NCBI RefSeq assembly: GCF_001277345.1
Contig: NZ_LIUT01000001.1
Coordinates: forward strand, 3,420,675 to 3,484,674
DNA: 64,000 nucleotides
Direction of reading: 5' to 3'
Source of the DNA: Paenibacillus solani
GTDB lineage: Bacteria; Bacillota; Bacilli; Paenibacillales; Paenibacillaceae
Part shown: positions 46,487-54,816 of the stretch, piece after piece
How positions within the stretch are numbered: position 1 is the first letter of the stretch
How the letters are laid out: each line of letters starts with the position of its first letter
Notes under the pieces: model-generated
Seen by the model: only the letters and a program-made list of their open reading frames with translations
Database searches by the model: none
What the model was told of the DNA's origin: nothing
Position numbers and translations under genes: made by a program

Positions 46487-46570
46487 ATAGATCGAGAGGA
46501 CTCGAACCTCCACGGGGGTAAGCCCACACGGACCTGAACCGTGCGCGTCTGCCAATTCCGCCACGACCGC
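46487..46570 (-). tRNA. tRNA-Leu (anticodon CAG), degenerate 3' acceptor strand
   Basis: The minus strand reads GCGGTCG, D-arm GCGGAATTGGCAGACGC, anticodon arm CACGG-TTCAGGT-CCGTG (anticodon CAG), a long variable arm GGGCTTACCC as expected for leucine, and T-arm GGAGG-TTCGAGT-CCTCT. The 5' acceptor strand GCGGTCG should be followed at the 3' end by a CGACCGC-like strand; instead CGATCTA is found, so the two outermost pairs fail and one is G-U, and the bases after it are TGAGC rather than a CCA-like end. It has a strong promoter and terminator. It may be a decaying copy or an unusual functional tRNA. Confidence 0.8.
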
Positions 46571-46611
46571 ATAGTATGTAATTCGTGATCGTGTTGATCA
46601 CCGTAATTAAG

Positions 46612-46640
46612 AGTATATAACGTCTGCAATTAAAAAGCAA
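46612..46640 (-). promoter_or_regulatory. Promoter of the tRNA-Leu gene
   Basis: On the minus strand TTGCTT (46635-46640) and TATACT (46612-46617) are separated by 17 bases, about 35 bases before the tRNA 5' end. Confidence 0.7.
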
Positions 46641-46704
46641 GCATTTTTTATGAAAAAAATGTCGAAAGCACTCACTTCCCGTGTATTCGACATTTTTCCG
46701 CATA

Positions 46705-47685
46705 TTAGATCGTCCATTGATCATGAATGATACCGGAGATGACCCACGAATTTCCGGCCAGCTGAAATACAAACCGCAAGCTCTCCCAGTCCATGCCTGC
46801 ATAATCAGGATGAAATCCATCGAAGTGATATTCTACGAAAACAGCCCCTTTATATTGACTGCTTGCATTATTAATCGTATTCCCCTCGCTTTTGGATTGA
46901 TTGTAGCCCACCCAAGGAGCCGTGGCAAAGTCTTGAGTATAGATAAATTTCTTGTAATAGTCTTCAACATTCATGAAGATCGGCTTTCCACTGCCGTCAT
47001 ACTCCCCCCATCGATATAGGGTATCTGACTGAAATCCTTCGCGAAGCTGCTGTTTGCTAAGGGTGATATCCTTCTTGCGGTCTACATAGGCATACGGCGA
47101 AAATGTAATTCCGTCCGGATGTGCGAGCTCTGCAAGCTTCCCAAACTCCCGATCTCTCAGATAGGTTACCGCCTGCTTCGCAATCTCGGACACCGCAGCT
47201 TCCGCCTCTTTCGGAGTGAGGAGCGGATAAATCCTAGCCTCTTTTGCAGAGTTATCCCACACCACCTGGCCACCCAAACCTTCTGCCGAATAGCGTAGAG
47301 GGATATACACACGTCCTTCTCTGAGAATTGGCGGAACATCCATCGTCATGGGCTTGCCGTCTTTAATCATACGATTCTTCCCCACTATGTAGCTCGTCGT
47401 GTGTTGACCATTACTGACAATCGCCATCTGCTCAGACTGAGACCAGCGAACCTGAGCCCCCACCGCTGTCAAAATATCTCGGAACGGCACCATTACCCTG
47501 CCGTGATGGATAATTGCAGGTGATTCCAGTAGAAGTTTGCCGCCGTTCACTCGAACTTCGATAGGGCGGTTCATAGGTATGTCAGAAGCCAGTGCCTCTC
47601 CCCCATACTGAATAAAACCGATTATTCCAATCGCTGCAGCCAAAATACCGGAAAGCAACCTGCCCATGCCATCAAGCTTCTTCAT
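46705..47685 (-). CDS. Secreted copper-amine-oxidase-N domain protein
   Basis: About 326 residues: a signal peptide (GRLLSGILAAAIGIIGFIQYGG), one copper-amine-oxidase N-terminal domain (VRVNGGKLLLESPAIIHHGRVMVPFRDILTAVG; then REGRVYIPLRYSAEGLGGQVVW), and a C-terminal domain with an NTF2-like feel (FVFQLAGNSWVISGIIHDQWT). Paenibacilli carry many such proteins at the cell surface; the domain binds no copper and is thought structural. The start at 47685 is set by GAGGGG seven bases upstream. It is transcribed towards the tRNA. Confidence 0.8.
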   Translation of the reverse strand: MKKLDGMGRLLSGILAAAIGIIGFIQYGGEALASDIPMNRPIEVRVNGGKLLLESPAIIHHGRVMVPFRDILTAVGAQVRWSQSEQMAIVSNGQHTTSYIVGKNRMIKDGKPMTMDVPPILREGRVYIPLRYSAEGLGGQVVWDNSAKEARIYPLLTPKEAEAAVSEIAKQAVTYLRDREFGKLAELAHPDGITFSPYAYVDRKKDITLSKQQLREGFQSDTLYRWGEYDGSGKPIFMNVEDYYKKFIYTQDFATAPWVGYNQSKSEGNTINNASSQYKGAVFVEYHFDGFHPDYAGMDWESLRFVFQLAGNSWVISGIIHDQWTI

Positions 47686-48170
47686 CTGCAACCCCTCCTC
47701 TCAAAAATACTTCCCCCTATCATTATACTTGTCTGTACCCCTTAAGTTCACTGATGAACAGCATTGATTATGTAACAGACCTATATGACAAATTCAATGT
47801 CGCTTTCTTGAGATTATCTTTAAAAAGGATCAGCGAGTCGCCAAACACAGTTAGAACAACACCTCCATCTTCAATGGTGTTTAAATAATTGAATGAATAT
47901 ATTAGCACAGCATAATAATACAAAACTTATTAAAATAAACACACTCAAGTCAAGGGACATAAAATGTAAATTATTTCATTTTTTCTCGGTAAATCTCGAT
48001 AAATATTTCCCAAGCAATATTGAGTGGTTACATCATTCTGAAATCTCTGCCGGATAATAACCTCAAGGGACCTCTTAAAAACTGACCAACGTACACTATT
48101 AAGTAAGGCTGGGTGCACCCTGCACCCAGCCTCAGTCCCTTCCATCTCGCCGCTTCTCAGATAATAAGCC
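47686..48170. other. AT-rich intergenic region
   Basis: No gene is seen. It includes a small AACACC / GGTGTT hairpin near 47860-47880 and the terminator at 48106-48132. Nothing else stands out. Confidence 0.5.
48106..48132 (-). terminator. Hairpin after the MgtC-family gene
   Basis: The perfect 12-bp arms AGGCTGGGTGCA and TGCACCCAGCCT enclose CCC; the minus-strand tail is TACTTAAT, so it is a weak terminator by tail. Confidence 0.6.
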
Positions 48171-48890
48171 TTAATCCCGCCAATTCATCCGAACCTGTCG
48201 AATTCCCTCTACTTGCCACAATTGCTCGAACAAACTGTCGATTCCCTTACTATTATACGAGTACACCCGAAATTCCATCGTTACCTTGGTGGAATCGTCT
48301 TCTGTTGAATCATTGTTCACGATCATCCCTTCAACGGTCAGATTCCCCCTCTGCAGCAATTCGGTAATTGTGCTCACATGTACTGGGCGGTCTCCAGTCT
48401 CAATGATGATTTTTAAGCTGCCTGACTTCTTAATGAAAAGAAACTTCGATTCCAATTTATTAAGCACCAGCGTACTGACCAAAACGATAGTGGTCGTTAT
48501 AACGGCCGGCCAGTAAAAACCGGAACCGACACTCAAACCAATCGCTGCTGCCACCCATAAGGTTGCTGCCGTTGTAAGTCCTGAAATAATGTGGTTGGAA
48601 CGCCGCAGGATGGCCCCGGCGCCGAGAAATCCGATACCGCTCACCACTTGTGCTGCCAACCGGGCAGGATCAAACCTCGCATTCGGGTGATTGATCAGAG
48701 AGGGATCAAACCCGTAAATGGAAGTCAGCATAATCAGCGTGGAGCCCACAGCTACCAGGAGATGGGTTTTTAAACCTGCCTGTTTATTTCTGCGTTCACG
48801 CTCCCAACCGATCAAGCCGCCAAGCAGTGCTGCAAGGAGCAGCCGCATTAGCATGGTCTCTGTTTCAAGTAGAAACACGTCCATGTCCAT
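48171..48890 (-). CDS. MgtC/SapB family membrane protein
   Basis: A 239-residue protein with an N-terminal MgtC domain (about five helices, LLLAALLGGLIGWERERRNKQAGLKTHLLVAVGS; VVSGIGFLGAGAI) and a C-terminal ACT-like domain (SLKIIIETGDRPVHVSTITELLQ). MgtC proteins modulate Mg2+/acid stress and F-type ATPase in pathogens; the Bacillus role is less clear. GGAG lies seven bases before the ATG. It is downstream of glpP by 42 bases, and may be read from the same transcript. Confidence 0.87.
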   Translation of the reverse strand: MDMDVFLLETETMLMRLLLAALLGGLIGWERERRNKQAGLKTHLLVAVGSTLIMLTSIYGFDPSLINHPNARFDPARLAAQVVSGIGFLGAGAILRRSNHIISGLTTAATLWVAAAIGLSVGSGFYWPAVITTTIVLVSTLVLNKLESKFLFIKKSGSLKIIIETGDRPVHVSTITELLQRGNLTVEGMIVNNDSTEDDSTKVTMEFRVYSYNSKGIDSLFEQLWQVEGIRQVRMNWRD

Positions 48891-48932
48891 TCCTAATCTC
48901 CACCTATCTTTGTTATGTAAGGCGGCTCTTCG

Positions 48933-49538
48933 CTATGCCATATTTTCATCCTGCCAGCGCCACAGATCTTTGCTGGAAGTGGATATCCCGATTACGCCGC
49001 TCTTCAAAGCCGTATCAAAATCCCCCAAATCGATCATAAGTCCCCCTGCGATAACAGGCACGTCCACCTCTGCACGAATACGATCCATAATCCGCTGACA
49101 TACCATGCCAGGCAGCACTTCAATGGCATCCGGATTAGAGGCCTTAATCATCTTAATGCCGTTGTCCAGGGAAACGGAGTCAAACACAAACAAACGCTGA
49201 ACCGTTAGTAATCCCAATTTCTTCGCTTCCACGATCGCTGTATTTTTGGTCGTAACAATTCCGTCAATGCCAACCTTCTCGGCTAAGTACTTAACACCCG
49301 TCTTGTCTTTGCCGATCCCTTCAATGAGATCAAAATGCACAAACGAAAGCTTGCCGGCTTCCCGGATTTGCTCAACGATGGATTCAATGATAAAGATATC
49401 CGTCTTGAGAATAAACACGATATTCGATTCGGTAGCCAGCACAGCCGGCAATTCATCGGCATTCATTAATGACGTTATAATGGGCTTACGCTTCAAACAA
49501 TACGAAATTCGTTGTGCACCTTCACCACTTGTCTTCAT
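48933..49538 (-). CDS. glpP: Glycerol-3-phosphate-responsive antiterminator
   Basis: A 201-residue GlpP (TIM-barrel RNA-binding) protein with VFILKTDIFIIESIVEQIR, FVHFDLIEGIGKDKTGVKYL, IEVLPGMVCQRIM and VIAGGLM. With glycerol 3-phosphate bound it prevents termination in the leaders of glpD, glpFK and glpTQ. GAGGTGAAG precedes the ATG. It follows a HAD phosphatase gene and lies downstream of glpD, whose leader carries the expected hairpin. No glpF or glpK is nearby. Confidence 0.92.
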   Translation of the reverse strand: MKTSGEGAQRISYCLKRKPIITSLMNADELPAVLATESNIVFILKTDIFIIESIVEQIREAGKLSFVHFDLIEGIGKDKTGVKYLAEKVGIDGIVTTKNTAIVEAKKLGLLTVQRLFVFDSVSLDNGIKMIKASNPDAIEVLPGMVCQRIMDRIRAEVDVPVIAGGLMIDLGDFDTALKSGVIGISTSSKDLWRWQDENMA

Positions 49539-49604
49539 GTCTTCACCTCGTTACCGCAACAACTTCTCCATTTCTCCCGCTGCCCCGGCATATTTTTGTT
49601 AAAT

Positions 49605-50417
49605 TCATGACGTAGCTTCCCTGGTCTGCTTGCAGGCCGTACGCTGTAGATAAATATCTTGGACCGACTGGAGCACATAGGTTGGCTTTACACTGCTTCC
49701 AACGAGATCATCCTCGGTAGATACACCCGTTAGAACTAATGCCGTGCTCATTCCTGCTTCTTCTCCCATCCGAATATCCGTCTCCAGTCGATCACCTGAC
49801 ATCAGACAAGCTTCAGCCTTCACTCCCAAAATATCAAGAGCTGTCAACGCCGTCAAGATGGAAGGCTTGCCCATAATGGTCGTTATCTTGATACCAGCCG
49901 TGCCTTCGATCGCCCCAATCATCCCGCCGCAGTCGGGAATATCACCACCAGGCATCGGACAAGTCCGGTCCGGATGCGTGGCAATCACTTCCGCTCCATG
50001 TTTAATCGCCTGATATGCAAAATCCAGGTGACGGTAATGAAATTCCCGATCCCATGATACAACTACAACTTCCGTTTCCTCTGGGGTAGATGCAAAGGCA
50101 ATTCCATTGGCCAGCAGCTCATTTTTTAATATATCCTCGCCGATGACGTAAACTTTTGCATTGGGTTGATGCTTTTGAAGATAATGTATCGTTACCAGCG
50201 CAGGATTCAATATATTATTCAGTTCAACCTGAATGCCCAGCTTCGCTAATTTTTTCAAATAATTCTCGCGGGAATCTATCGTTTTGTTGGTCAAAAACAA
50301 TAGTTTTTTATCCAGTCCTTGCAGGTAATGAATGGTTTCAACTGCTCCCTCGATGGCCTCTGCCCCAAGATAGATCGTTCCGTCCAAATCAAAAATATAC
50401 CCCGAAAAATGGTCCAT
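49605..50417 (-). CDS. HAD-IIA family sugar phosphatase (NagD/AraL-like)
   Basis: A 270-residue phosphatase with the HAD nucleophile motif FDLDGTIYLG, LFLTNKT (motif II), and SGDRLETDIRMGEEAG (motifs III/IV), plus a C2 cap between. Relatives such as NagD and AraL hydrolyse sugar phosphates and glycerol phosphate-like compounds. Its place between glpD and glpP suggests a role in glycerol phosphate balance, by inference. GAGGAG precedes the ATG. About 66 bases separate it from glpP. Confidence 0.85.
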   Translation of the reverse strand: MDHFSGYIFDLDGTIYLGAEAIEGAVETIHYLQGLDKKLLFLTNKTIDSRENYLKKLAKLGIQVELNNILNPALVTIHYLQKHQPNAKVYVIGEDILKNELLANGIAFASTPEETEVVVVSWDREFHYRHLDFAYQAIKHGAEVIATHPDRTCPMPGGDIPDCGGMIGAIEGTAGIKITTIMGKPSILTALTALDILGVKAEACLMSGDRLETDIRMGEEAGMSTALVLTGVSTEDDLVGSSVKPTYVLQSVQDIYLQRTACKQTREATS

Positions 50418-50759
50418 TGTTCGTTCTCCTCTGCATATTCAATCTGATATTTTCGCCGCCAAGAATGCAAAATTGCATAAGTCCTGATCAGATCAGTTCT
50501 GTTATGGATCCACACTTCCCATCCGTAACGTATACATATGACTTCGCTATGCACTTTAGTCCTTGGACAAAAAGCTTCTGCGGGAACAAAAAATGAGAAG
50601 CACTTTGCATTGAAAAACGCTTTCATTTATCAGTAAATGAAAGATTTTCGTTATGCAAAGGCTTCTCATCATCTCTGCCCAGCTCTATAACTTTATATGG
50701 TTATACTACATCCATATTTTACATTTGACAAGGTGAACATATTAAATTAGAGATTTCTA
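50418..50759 (-). other. Region between glpD and the HAD gene, with large hairpin
   Basis: No gene is seen. Its main feature is the 77-base hairpin at 50593-50669. The rest is unremarkable. Confidence 0.5.
50584..50669 (-). terminator. Large compound hairpin terminator after glpD
   Basis: ATGAGAAGC-CTTTGCAT pairs with ATGCAAAG-GCTTCTCAT (outer arms 50593-50610 and 50652-50669), with an inner perfect stem CTTTCATTTA / TAAATGAAAG (50620-50643). On the minus strand it ends in TTTTTTG. A sequence resembling a catabolite-response element (TGAAAAACGCTTTCA, one extra A) lies inside. Confidence 0.8.
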
Positions 50760-52520
50760 TTATTTCATTGATGATAGGGTGGTGGAGTTAATCGCCTCAT
50801 CCTCTGAGACCGTTGCCGCGACCTCCTCTGAATCTGTTGAATCCGAGGACAGGTCCATTTCATCTGCCTTCAGCGTTCCCCATGCTGATTGCAATTCCTC
50901 CTGCAGCAGCTCCCGCTGTCTATCAACCTCTTCCTCATCCCAATCCAAACATTCGCTCATCACCGCTAACACGGATGCAATCGATTGCTCGGCTTTTTGA
51001 CGATCAAACCATACCCAGCCTGTTCTCCTTAGCAGGAAATCAACGGCGGTCACCGTCATCTCATGCTCAATAGAATACTCGATTTCCGCGCGTAACAACT
51101 GCTCTTCAAGGGCATCGGCTCTATGCGAAGAAGCATCGACTCCTTCCAGAAGCAGCGGGGTATTGGAGCCGTACCTATTGATTAGACTCCACAGGGCCTC
51201 CCTTCGGATACCGAGTGACTTCCCCTGTTTGATCAGCACCTCTCGAAACTGCTCATAGGTAAGACCTTTCATCTCTCCCCCGCTGATCGGAAGACGATCG
51301 GTCGTACAAGGAGGATAGATGATGCCTTCGGTATCCTGGAACTGTCTGGCTGTAAAATCCACTACCCGCTCAGCCATTTTTCTAAAGCTCGTCAGTTTAC
51401 CACCTGCGATCGTGATCAGCCCGGAGTCCGATACCAAAATTTCATCTTTTCTTGATAGTTCTGAAGGACTCTTTCCTTCCTCGCGGACAAGAGGGCGCAG
51501 CCCGGACCATGCTGATTCAATATCATCAAGGGCCAATCGGGATTCCGGAAAAACATGATTCACAGCCTCGATAAGATATTGTCGATCTTCATCTGTAATG
51601 TTTGGCGGCTCGATTGCGCCTTCATGTACCGTCTCGATTGCTCCAATATAGGTCTTGCCCTCCCTTGGAATAACAAAGATCATTCTTCCGCCCGGCACAT
51701 TGAAGTAAACAGCCTGCCTAATGGGCAGCTTGGCGTGGTCCACCACGAGATGAACACCTTTTGTCAAAAGCAATTGCTTGCCATCCAGCGATCTTTCCTT
51801 AAACCTGACCAGATCGGCCCAGGGGCCTGCTGCATTAATGATTTTTTTGGCGAATATCGGATACATTTCACCGCTCAATCGTTCCTCTACGTAAGCTCCG
51901 ATCACTTTCCCGCCGCGGTATATGAATTCCCGTACTTTGGTGTAATTGGCAATCAGCGCTCCCTTAGCTTGGGCCGATTTCATCACTTCAACCGTCAGGC
52001 GTGCATCATCGGTTCGGTATTCGCAATAATACCCGGAGCCTATTAGTCCCTCTTTACGTAAAAGCGGTTCAAGCTTCAAGGTTCCCTCACGTCTGAACAT
52101 CTTCCGCCGCTTGTCGTGTTTGACTCCAGACAGCCAATCATATAAAAACAGTCCTAGGGCGCTTGCATAATAACCATACATGCTCTTCTTATAAATGGGC
52201 AGAAGCATGGGGATCGGCTCTATCAGATGCGGAGCGCTTCGGTGAAGCAGATCTCGTTCGTAGCCCACCTCACGTACAAGACTAAGTTCCCCTTGTTTCA
52301 AATAGCGGAGTCCGCCATGAATCAGCTTCGTTGACCTGCTGCTCGTTCCCGAAGCAAAATCGTTCATCTCCACCAATCCGACGGACATTCCCCTACTGCT
52401 GGCATCCCAAGCAATTCCCGCACCCGTGATACCGCCGCCAATCACCAGCACATCCAGCTTGTTCGCCGACATGCCCTGAATATATTGGGTCCGCATCCTA
52501 GCGGATAAGCTTGTATCCAC
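50760..52520 (-). CDS. glpD: Aerobic glycerol-3-phosphate dehydrogenase
   Basis: A 586-residue FAD-dependent enzyme oxidising glycerol 3-phosphate to dihydroxyacetone phosphate and feeding electrons to quinone at the membrane. The FAD motif VIGGGITGAGIAWDASSRG, FASGTSSRSTKLIHGGLRYL and the C-terminal EYSIEHEMTVTAVDFLLRRTG are conserved. The start is GTG at 52520, eight bases after GGGAGGG. Its C-terminal ~35 residues are a Ser/Asp/Glu-rich tail (DLSSDSTDSEEVAATVSEDE) that B. subtilis GlpD lacks. The leader has a GlpP-type hairpin. Confidence 0.93.
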   Translation of the reverse strand: MDTSLSARMRTQYIQGMSANKLDVLVIGGGITGAGIAWDASSRGMSVGLVEMNDFASGTSSRSTKLIHGGLRYLKQGELSLVREVGYERDLLHRSAPHLIEPIPMLLPIYKKSMYGYYASALGLFLYDWLSGVKHDKRRKMFRREGTLKLEPLLRKEGLIGSGYYCEYRTDDARLTVEVMKSAQAKGALIANYTKVREFIYRGGKVIGAYVEERLSGEMYPIFAKKIINAAGPWADLVRFKERSLDGKQLLLTKGVHLVVDHAKLPIRQAVYFNVPGGRMIFVIPREGKTYIGAIETVHEGAIEPPNITDEDRQYLIEAVNHVFPESRLALDDIESAWSGLRPLVREEGKSPSELSRKDEILVSDSGLITIAGGKLTSFRKMAERVVDFTARQFQDTEGIIYPPCTTDRLPISGGEMKGLTYEQFREVLIKQGKSLGIRREALWSLINRYGSNTPLLLEGVDASSHRADALEEQLLRAEIEYSIEHEMTVTAVDFLLRRTGWVWFDRQKAEQSIASVLAVMSECLDWDEEEVDRQRELLQEELQSAWGTLKADEMDLSSDSTDSEEVAATVSEDEAINSTTLSSMK

Positions 52521-52590
52521 CTGACATTCCCTCCCTGACGTATATTCAAAGCCCATATCTCGACTTGCCGTAAAAGAAGACTAAGCTATT

Positions 52591-52660
52591 AAAAAGAGAA
52601 CCCATCCTGCCAGAAATGCGCACCAAATCAAGTACGCACTCAAGCAAAAAGGGTTCTCTG
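52591..52660 (-). promoter_or_regulatory. GlpP-type antitermination hairpin in the glpD leader
   Basis: On the minus strand AGAGAACCC (52651-52659) pairs with GGGTTCTCT (52595-52603) around a long loop, followed by TTTT. It lies between the glpD promoter and start codon, where GlpP is known to act in B. subtilis. Confidence 0.7.
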
Positions 52661-52697
52661 CTATCTCCACCACTTCATGCAATACATATGTCTATTC

Positions 52698-52726
52698 ATT
52701 ATAGGTTGCTTTTATACTTATGTCTA
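52698..52726 (-). promoter_or_regulatory. Promoter of glpD
   Basis: On the minus strand TAGACA (52721-52726) and TATAAT (52698-52703) are separated by 17 bases; the transcript would begin near 52691. Confidence 0.7.
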
Positions 52727-52768
52727 CATGGTCAGTACGGGGACACACGGAGGCGAACAAGCCGACTG

Positions 52769-53626
52769 TTACTTCTTCCTTAATGCCGACGGAGCCATAC
52801 GCTTATATTTCTTAAAGGTTCTGCTGAAATAATAAATATCATTGAACCCGGTAGCAGCAGCGATCTCCGACACCGTAAGCGGACTTTCGCGAAGCAAATA
52901 ATCCGCTCGATTAAGTCTGGTTTCATTGACATACTCAATCACGGTTCTTCCGCTGATCTCCTTGAACAGACGGCTGAAATGATAGCGGCTCAGACCGGCC
53001 ATAGCGGATAACTGCTCCACGGATAAGTCCTCGCGGTAATGATCCTCAATATACTTGAATATCGGAGCAAACCGCTCCACATTCTTCATCCGTTCCACAT
53101 ATTCATCCTGCGTGAGAACGGTCGCGACATACCCCCGTAGCAGGAGCGTTAGCAATCGATACAGCTCGGACTTTATCGCCAGTTCATAACCAAACTCCTG
53201 GCGCTCCAGCTCGCTGACAATGGACAGCATAGAGGATAGAATATCATCCCCGCTGATCCGGTTATGAAAGAGCAGCCGATTCTGGGTGATCGGCGTGATG
53301 AATTTCATCTCGGGCGCATCCAGAGAATGGCTCTGCAGCAGCGAGAAGTCTGCAATCAGCACATAATATTGCAAATGATCCGATAGGCTGACGCCGTAAT
53401 GCAGCTCATTGCGATTGATGACAATCACATCACCTTCCTTCGCCGTAAAGGTAGATGATCCGCATTCCAGACTCGCCTCGCCGGTAACAAAATATAGAAA
53501 TTCTAGGTGTTCATGCCAGTGATGGTTAAATAATACCTGACCTCGGCCCTCATAATCGCAGCGATGAACCTTGATCGGAAACTGGGGATCCGGCATCGTC
53601 ATTGGTTCTTGCAGTGTTTTGTCCAA
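52769..53626 (-). CDS. AraC family regulator (cassette 1)
   Basis: About 285 residues: an N-terminal cupin-like sensing domain with a His-rich metal/sugar pocket (NHHWHEHLEFLYFVTG, INRNELHYG) and a C-terminal double helix-turn-helix (LSVEQLSAMAGLSRYHFSRLFKE ... VSEIAAATGFNDIYYFSRTFKKY). I place the start at TTG 53626, nine bases after AAGGAG; the later ATG (MTMPDP) is possible. It is divergent from the cassette-1 oxidoreductase gene, so it likely activates it. Confidence 0.85.
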   Translation of the reverse strand: MDKTLQEPMTMPDPQFPIKVHRCDYEGRGQVLFNHHWHEHLEFLYFVTGEASLECGSSTFTAKEGDVIVINRNELHYGVSLSDHLQYYVLIADFSLLQSHSLDAPEMKFITPITQNRLLFHNRISGDDILSSMLSIVSELERQEFGYELAIKSELYRLLTLLLRGYVATVLTQDEYVERMKNVERFAPIFKYIEDHYREDLSVEQLSAMAGLSRYHFSRLFKEISGRTVIEYVNETRLNRADYLLRESPLTVSEIAAATGFNDIYYFSRTFKKYKRMAPSALRKK

Positions 53627-53757
53627 CCCTCTGATCTCCTTCCAGTAAGACAGCACAATTGTACAAACAAACAGCACGCTTTATCATGGTGTCTTCCTCT
53701 AAAAGCATTATAATACGAAAGAGTAATGCAGTAAAATCAGAGGAGTGAAATGAAATC

Positions 53758-54816
53758 ATGAAATCTATTAATGTTGGCGTCATCGGCACTGGATCGATCT
53801 CTGCTATGCATTTGCAATCCTATCAAAAACATGCGAACGCAAACTTGCTCGCTGTATGTGACTTAAATGAAGAGCGAGCACAGCGTGCCGCTGAAAAATA
53901 TGGCGCTACTAAGATCTACACAGACTACAACGAACTGCTGGCTGATCCGGAAATCGATGCCGTAAGCATCTGTACCTGGAACAACACACATGCCGAGATT
54001 AGCATCGCGGCACTCAACGCCGGCAAACACGTATTGGTTGAGAAACCTCTCTGCCGCACGGTTGAGGAAGCGCTTAAAGTCCAGGAGGCCGTGAAATCTT
54101 CAGGCAAGCTGCTTCAAGTCGGTTTCGTAAGACGTTATGACCCTAACGCTCAAATGCTTCGCGAGTTCGCAGATAAAGGGGAATTCGGTGAGATTTACTT
54201 TGCGAAGGCTTCCTCCATCCGTCGTCTCGGCAATCCTGGCGGCTGGTTCTCTGACATTGAACGTTCCGGCGGCGGGCCATTGATCGATATCGGTGTCCAT
54301 GTCATTGACCTATGCTGGTACATGATGGGCCGTCCAAAACCGGTTGCCGTCAGTGCCAATACATACCGGAAGCTCGGCAACCGTTCCAACGTCCGTAATC
54401 TGTCCTTCTACAAGGCAGCTGATTATGATGCGGAGAAGAATACGGTAGAAGATATGGCGAATGCGATGATTCGTTTTGAGAACGGCGCTTCGCTGCTGGT
54501 AGATGTGAGCTTTACGCTCCATTCGAAGGACAATCAGCAATCCGTTAAATTATTCGGAGACAAGGGCGGCTTCGAGATTGATCCTGAAGTGGTCATCGTT
54601 ACAGAGAAGCATGATACCATCATCAATATCCAGCCGCAGACAGACAACAAGGGATTTGATTTTGACGCTGCTTTCCAAAGCGAAGTCAATCACTTCATTT
54701 CCAGCATTGAGAACGGTACAACACCGCTCAGCCCAGTTGAAGACGGTGTGGAAATCATGAAAATTCTGTGCGGTATCTATGAATCCGCTGAAAAGGGAGC
54801 TGAAGTTCTGCTATGA
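53758..54816 (+). CDS. Gfo/Idh/MocA family oxidoreductase (cassette 1)
   Basis: A 352-residue dehydrogenase with an N-terminal Rossmann fold (VGVIGTGSISAMHL), the EKP motif (VEKPLCRT) and the catalytic GGPLIDIGVHVIDLCWYMMG segment with Asp and His. Members oxidise or reduce sugars and cyclitols with NAD(P). GGAGTGA lies before the ATG. It overlaps the next gene by 4 bases and has an AraC gene divergent to it. The substrate cannot be read. Confidence 0.88.
   Translation: MKSINVGVIGTGSISAMHLQSYQKHANANLLAVCDLNEERAQRAAEKYGATKIYTDYNELLADPEIDAVSICTWNNTHAEISIAALNAGKHVLVEKPLCRTVEEALKVQEAVKSSGKLLQVGFVRRYDPNAQMLREFADKGEFGEIYFAKASSIRRLGNPGGWFSDIERSGGGPLIDIGVHVIDLCWYMMGRPKPVAVSANTYRKLGNRSNVRNLSFYKAADYDAEKNTVEDMANAMIRFENGASLLVDVSFTLHSKDNQQSVKLFGDKGGFEIDPEVVIVTEKHDTIINIQPQTDNKGFDFDAAFQSEVNHFISSIENGTTPLSPVEDGVEIMKILCGIYESAEKGAEVLL

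Noticed and set aside
50611..50625. Functional catabolite-response element
   Set aside because: TGAAAAACGCTTTCA has one base too many in the left half, and it lies inside a terminator rather than a promoter.
50593..50669. MITE or other mobile element
   Set aside because: The large inverted repeat has no target-site duplication, ends in a T run on the glpD strand and sits where a terminator is expected.
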